Source: Topomyia yanbarensis
Lineage: Eukaryota > Arthropoda > Insecta > Diptera > Culicidae
Direction: 5' to 3'
Length of the DNA stretch: 64,000 nucleotides
NCBI RefSeq assembly: GCF_030247195.1
Contig: NC_080670.1
Coordinates: 35,989,934-36,053,933 of the forward strand
Shown here: piece after piece, positions 59,521-64,000 of the stretch
Numbering within the stretch: the first letter of the stretch is position 1
Layout of the letters: every line of letters begins with the position of its first letter
The notes under the pieces: generated by a model
The model's database searches: none
Told to the model about the DNA's origin: nothing
Seen by the model: the letters and a program-made list of their open reading frames with translations, nothing else
Program-made: the position numbers and the translations under genes

Positions 59521-60980
59521 CAGGTGCTTTATCAATTATGATTTAGAGCTGCCAATAATGCCACATGTTGCCTGAACTTTAAAACATTTGCAATGCTAAT
59601 GTAGAGCTTGATGCTATTGCAAATGCTGAAAGAGGGTTGATTTGCACTGTTCGTTCTAATTTATAACCAATATAGTGCCATGACTTAATGTTGCGGTTAT
59701 TTGGGTAATACAGTGAAAATGATTCTAATTAATTTGCTGAATGGGCTTAACCATTTTTTAACCTATATACTGCCTATCAGAGAGACTCCGCATGATTCTC
59801 GACATATCCCGCATACAAATTATGTGGGGACAAAATGAAACATTCTTTTAAGGAACGCTCCGATAAGAAATTCAAAAGAGCGCTACGCCACCGACAACGA
59901 CTAATTTCTACTTTTCCTTGTACACTAAAGAGCGAGAGTCTGACCATCCCATTGTGAGAACATCTCCTAATGTGCCTATAAATTTCCGAAGGAAGAAACT
60001 CAGTTTTCTCTCCTAAGCTTCCTCGTAAAGGCCTGAGAGTGTACCTTGAAGGGTGCTGTTACAAAACCGAAGTAAGTGGGTTCTGTTCTCGGTAATCTTA
60101 GAAACTAGCAGGGATTTCCACATGGGACATAAAAAACCCCAAGTGTCCCTATATTTCAGTCCCTACATTTTCCCCCAGGTTTTACACAATGCATTTGCAC
60201 TACGCTTAAAGGTCAGACGAAACGAGTACCCGACGCGAACAACCGTAAACAGTCTCCTACTTTGTGGTGGGCAGAGATTGCTTAGAATGGTATGCGAATG
60301 GTTTTGAATATCGAATCGCCCGAATTTTCCCAATATACGCGACGCTACAAATGCAAATGGAAAACTTGATGAAAGCTGAAAAACGCGATTATCGGCACCG
60401 GTCCGTCGACGGATTAACGGACGGATCATCAGAGAAACAATGTTTCGTCTGGTGGCTAGGGCCTACGTTGTGTATTCGATTCATCCTGTGCTTGGAATAC
60501 ACGGAAGGTTCGTCATATGATGGCAGGTATGCATCGCTTTTATGCTAATTATTATGACAGTAGTAGTGAGTGCAATCATAAAAGAGGCTGTGCAGCCAAC
60601 ATTCTCCCCACAAAACTGATGGCATCAGTATCAGTTTTGTGTATCATCAGTATCAACGACCCTGCCCACGTCGTTACAGTTACAGGAGGCTCTCCGTTTG
60701 ATGGATCATAGAAAGCATTCTTTGTATTTCCTGGAGAAAACATGGGAGTTTTGGAGTACTTTATCTGAAAAATCATAGAAGATTACCTTAGTTTGAGTTC
60801 TTTCGCAGTGCTCCATTCCGGGTAATGAGAAGGTGGCCACTTGGATTAGAATGATAATGAGTGGACATTTAGGCTTTAGAAGGTGATATTCATGAAAGAT
60901 CGCGTAGCTTTAACGAGTTTTTAAATATTTATTCTCAGAGGACGCTCGAAAATTGGCAAATTTTTTTTCTAAGAACCCTG
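59521..60980. other. Intronic sequence without recognised genes
   Basis: A diverged repeat shared with 36.3-36.43 kb is at 59575-59700. Frames at 60053-60307 and 60264-60548 have no recognised domain. Confidence 0.5.
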
Positions 60981-60984
60981 GTCC

Positions 60985-61262
60985 AAGAGAATGGATGAGG
61001 GTCATGACTTCATTCGGGTGATATCTAGAGTTATGTACAATCATTGTACGCCGAATGCCCATCTCCGGCGTATTGGTGTCATGGAGAGCGGACTCTGCGA
61101 TTGTGGTGGCGGTTATCGCGATATTAAACGTGTTGTGTGGTCGTTCGTTAAGTGTTCTAGTACCAGATCTCCGTTAAACGAATCCCTTCGGCCTCGTTCC
61201 AGTCCAGTCCGAGATGCTATACCAAATTCGTTACCGATACTTTTTGCATGTATCAGGTAACT
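60985..61262 (+). pseudogene. Jockey-like LINE C-terminal fragment
   Basis: The + strand frame at 60991-61260 reads NHCTPNAHLRRIGVMESGLC, then DCGGGYRDIKRVVWSFVKCS and RSPLNESLRPRSSPVRDAI. This is the conserved post-RT end of Jockey-group ORF2 (N-H-x-T…H-L-x-R-I-G…C-x-C-G…H-V-x-x-x-C…R…L). The histidine usually found before VVW is changed to K here. It stands alone, without RT. Confidence 0.8.
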
Positions 61263-61811
61263 AGCAGTTGGGATAATGGATTCTGAAATGATTATGACAT
61301 TCATTGGTTTAGTTTTCGATAAAAATGCACGGAAAAAAATCAGTTTGGTCAAGGAAAAGCTTTTTACAATTAACTTTTCACATTTCTTACAAAAGAAATG
61401 TATAGGATTCGCTCGAACTTTGAAATCTTTTTTTCCTTGAAAGTGCTCAACTTGAATTTTTAACAGTAGGTAGAGAACATAATTACCTATATTGGGGCAC
61501 AATTTCATCCAAATCAAAGATGGCTTTTTTATAAATCGACTTTAAATTTTGAAAATCGACTTTTTTCAGTTGAAGTAGTCAACGAAGAATTTTGTCAATA
61601 TTTTTATTAAAAAATTTGACTAATTTTGTAAAAATCACTCCTACAACATTTTTTTGTAGGATTTGTCAAATTTGTTTGTAAAAAAAGTTTGACCCTTTTC
61701 AAAAGACAGTGTAGATAATTTTTGAAAAACAAAGTATATAAAGTGGATTTTTGTGACAAAGTTCTCATGTACAGAAAGTTTTATTAAAATCTTAGAGGGT
61801 GCCGCCAATAT
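61263..61811. other. Intronic A/T-rich sequence
   Basis: No gene; it may be part of the decayed element at 61.8-62.3 kb. Confidence 0.45.
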
Positions 61812-62290
61812 TTGTTCGAGTTGGTGCGAAATTCGTCTATAGGTCACTACTATAATGTAAATTTGAGTTATTATGACAGAAAAATTGTGCATAATTTCGT
61901 GCGAAAAACGTCAAAACGAAGTGAAGGGGACATAAAGAAAGCAATAGCAATTGTTCAAAATGGCGCCAGTATTCGATCAGCCACTAAACAATTGAAGGTT
62001 CCGTTCGAAACATTACGTGCTGATATGAAAGAAAAGTGCTTGTATTCAATGAAAGTGCGTCAGATATTTCGCGCGAGTTAACAATCTAATAATTGAAGGT
62101 GTTGTTAAAGTAGAAAATCTAAAAAACATGATCGAAAAATAAAAGGCAAATGAATCCAATAAAAATTATCTGAAACGCAAACGTGATCGTCGCACAGCAA
62201 AGTAGCCACGTGAGCCGGAAAAATTCTCTCACTCTGGCGACGACGAGGACACCGAAAAAGTCATTCGCATTATGCTTGAACTTCGTCTAT
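61812..62290 (+). pseudogene. pogo/Tigger-type transposase relic with internal deletion
   Basis: The + strand frame from 61812 contains VRKTSKRSEGDIKKAIAIVQ and GASIRSATKQLKVPFETLR, the helix-turn-helix of the Psq/CENP-B type that opens pogo/Tigger transposases. After a stop at 62079 the sequence resembles the basic and acidic C-terminal tail (NYLKRKRDRRTAK, then HSGDDEDTEKVI at about 62233-62268). The whole DDE catalytic part is missing. Terminal repeats were not found. Such a transposase family could have moved the TA-flanked MITEs at 18.6 and 36.5 kb, but this copy cannot. Confidence 0.75.
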
Positions 62291-62726
62291 TCAGAATCTG
62301 GCACTTAACTTGATTTCAGGATCTGGCATGATGAGAAACCAGACTGAATTAATCATTCCTTAAATTGTTTGATCTACAACTTCATTGAAGACAGTAACTT
62401 CCCTAAAGACCTTGGATGCCTTGGAAAGGGTCACAACCGAAACGATGAACAATAAAATGTCCCAGTGTTATTCCATAGTTTGGGCAAACCAATTGAGTTT
62501 AATAGTTCATTCGAGTATCTTTGTCGGTCAATTTCCTGCTATGTTTGTTCTTTAAAAATCTGCCAACTGCATTGGGAGACATTTTAGTATTTTAGCTTTT
62601 CCTTTTCTTTAAAAACAACCTGAACAGAAAATGTTGAACCTATATTACCTAATTTACCGATTGTCTGTCGTTTCCCCACATTACATAACCTTACATTATC
62701 TAACTTCGAACTTTGTCCCCCCGCAG
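62291..62726 (+). other. Intron sequence before the third visible Gprk2 exon
   Basis: TTCGTCTATTCAGAATCTGG CAC at 62281 belongs to the dispersed motif family. It ends with a C-rich acceptor, TTTGTCCCCCCGCAG. Confidence 0.55.
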
Positions 62727-63106
62727 GTATGAAATCGCGGCCGACGAGAATCGCGTCGATCTGGCGTTCGATGTGGTCAAACGGTACCTGGGCCTGTGCA
62801 TCGACAGCAGTCACGCAACCGAGGACAGTGGTGGCGGAGGAGGCGACGGGGACGATGGGAAATGTGATGACGACAGTGGCATCGGTGGCGACACGAAAAA
62901 GCTCAGCAACCACCACGACGATGCGATCGAGAAGAAGAGCCTAACCGGGTCGAACTCGCTGACCAACACCGGCAACACCGTCAGCACCGCCAACGCCAAT
63001 GCTAGCCAGAATGCAAACGCCATCAGGAAAAGCACCGATGACGACGAATACGTGCTGGACATCCTGAACGACGATATTGTGGCGCAAGTTCGGAGTAAAT
63101 TGTCCG
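62727..63106 (+). CDS. Gprk2: Gprk2 exon, RGS-homology domain with a low-complexity insert
   Basis: The acceptor ends at 62726 and the donor GTAGGT starts at 63107. One base completes Arg from the previous AG. The frame then reads YEIAADENRVDLAFDVVKRY, LGLCIDSS, then a Gly/Asp/Ser/Asn/Thr-rich run of about 75 residues (SGGGGGDGDDGK … TANANASQNANA). It returns to conserved sequence at DEYVLDILNDDIVAQVRSKL. One base is left (phase 1). The conserved ends are the middle and later helices of the GRK RGS-homology domain. The run between them is an insert in a loop, as I recall for fly Gprk2. GC content is clearly higher than the flanking introns. The opposite-strand frames here are shadows of this exon. 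Confidence 0.93.
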
Positions 63107-63204
63107 GTAGGTCGAAATTTGTTTTGCACTTTTGACGCCTTAAGTTTCATTCATTACTGTCGAAATGTTGACGTTTTTCCATTTTTGTTTTTCTATTTGC
63201 ACAG
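63107..63204 (+). other. Gprk2: Short Gprk2 intron, 98 bp
   Basis: GTAGGT…TTTGCACAG, a normal-sized insect intron, in contrast to its 16- and 33-kb neighbours. It splits a Val codon (G|TT). Confidence 0.9.
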
Positions 63205-63304
63205 TTGGAAGCAAAGAGCTGTTTGAAGCGTCAATCCTGGCGGTGAAAACATTTCTGGAAGGTGAACCGTTCCGGGAATTCGAAGCGTCTATGTATTTTC
63301 ACCG
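63205..63304 (+). CDS. Gprk2: Gprk2 exon, end of the RGS-homology domain
   Basis: The acceptor TTTGCACAG ends at 63204 and the donor GTAAGT starts at 63305. Two bases complete Val. The frame then reads GSKELFEASILAVKTFLEGE and PFREFEASMYFHR, with two bases left (phase 2). The block FLxGEPFxEFExSxYFxR is the standard last helix before the RFLQWKWLE segment that leads into the GRK kinase domain. The next exon should therefore begin with that segment. It is not within the remaining 696 bases. Confidence 0.94.
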
Positions 63305-64000
63305 GTAAGTTACTGCTTTCTTGTATTATGTTATTATGTTCCTATATCTCGAAGTTGCGAAAACATTGCGAGTTCCAGGAAATGTTGAATGAAAAGCAAC
63401 ATCACAGAAACTCACCGGAAAAGCGAGCCGCCCAGTGGGCGTGGAAGAAACAAGCTACTGTCGATGTTTATCATCGTTCTTTTTTTCGGTCGAAAACATG
63501 TTTTGCTCTTTGCTCAGAATGTTCCAATTTATCGATTGTAAATTAGTTCATGGTGGCAGAGCACTTAGTTGAAGTGAACCTTATCCGGGTATATTCATAC
63601 TAGCCTCACTATGTCGGTCGGTATGCCGAGAGAACTTTGCCCACTATTTTCTTCCATTCAGCTGCAGTTCCGAGTTCCGGAAAGTTTGTTCTTTATGCCA
63701 GAAGTTGGTATTCCAGTTTGAACGTAAATACGAAACACAAATCTGCCACCAACCTGGTTTCCCATAGGGCATAGGTATGCCATTCATTGCACAACGAACG
63801 TTGGCACGCACGGTTAGCTCCGTCGTCGTAATCCGCATCGAGAAGAATGCCTTTACAACTGTTGGCTATTAAATTAGCTTACGAAATCAAACCACTACCT
63901 AGAAGTTTCCTGGTGGCGCACAAATAGTGCAGAGTATTTGGTTGTCAACTGCAGACCTGGTTGTGATTTAAACTAATTCAAAATTGATGAATATTTTTGG
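63305..64000 (+). other. Gprk2: Gprk2 intron, continues past the window
   Basis: Starts GTAAGT. Frames at 63262-63546 (which begin inside the exon in another phase) and 63644-63838 have no recognised domain. Nothing else is seen. Confidence 0.7.

Larger units (their letters stand above)
46789..62726 (+). other. Gprk2: Gprk2 intron of about 15.9 kb
   Basis: Donor GTGAGT at 46789, acceptor CCCCCGCAG ending at 62726. It holds the ORF1-only LINE nest, an R1-clade LINE, a MITE, a Jockey-like fragment and a pogo-type relic. No nested host gene was recognised. Confidence 0.85.

Noticed and set aside
62811..63150. Minus-strand and alternative-frame ORFs over the third Gprk2 exon
   Set aside because: Shadows of the GC-rich, low-complexity exon; the + strand frame has matching splice phases and conserved blocks.

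Overview
The window looks like a transposon-bloated dipteran chromosome, most likely a culicine mosquito. This rests on one recognisable host gene whose exons read as insect Gprk2 (a GRK4/5/6-type G-protein-coupled-receptor kinase), on introns of about 33 kb and 16 kb, and on a repeat at 6.05 kb that I recall from culicine genomes. No database search was possible, so the species assignment is inference.

Host gene. Four coding exons of Gprk2 lie on the + strand at 13792-13887, 46668-46788, 62727-63106 and 63205-63304. All have good GT/AG boundaries and phases that join (697 nt, about 232 residues). They encode the N-terminal region and the regulator-of-G-protein-signalling homology domain up to the edge of the kinase domain. 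The initiator exon was not seen, and the kinase exons lie beyond position 64000. Everything between 13888 and 63204 apart from the two middle exons is intron.

Region by region. 1-1.5 kb: minus-strand Jockey-like LINE with the 3' end of a tRNA-type SINE abutting it. 1.6-2.0 kb: three diverged ~165-bp units. 3.7-6.0 kb: T-rich decayed 9-bp satellite carrying a TTAA-flanked MITE. 6.0-6.6 kb: culicine repeat, a perfect 17-bp hairpin and a hammerhead-like motif. 8.7-11.2 kb: a second minus-strand LINE, broken by a permuted foldback insertion and by a hAT element. 15.1-21.1 kb: an A-rich 9-bp satellite with a homogeneous (TTTACAAAA)n core and a TA-flanked MITE. 21.6-25.7 kb: retroelement tail, tRNA-type SINE and a long-period tandem repeat. 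29.3-37.4 kb: a near-perfect 390-bp-arm hairpin with 15-bp flanking direct repeats, a TTAA MITE, a hAT element with another MITE nested in it, a (TA)128 tract and a second TA MITE. 37.9-45.5 kb: LINE relics, a second copy of an 820-bp dispersed repeat and a 124-bp TTAA MITE. 50-53.4 kb: a three-level nest, with the long-period repeat containing an inverted-repeat element that contains an ORF1-only LINE with 12-bp target-site duplications. 53.7 kb: a small MITE. 57.4-59.5 kb: R1-clade LINE. 61.0 kb: Jockey-like C-terminal fragment. 61.8-62.3 kb: pogo/Tigger transposase relic.

The most interesting signals are the two long hairpin insertions flanked by retrotransposition-like direct repeats (29348-30197 and 8980-9583), both possible double-stranded RNA sources. 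Next are the ORF1-only LINE nest, the 9-bp satellite with its core-to-edge decay, and the set of small DNA transposons whose termini and target duplications are directly visible.
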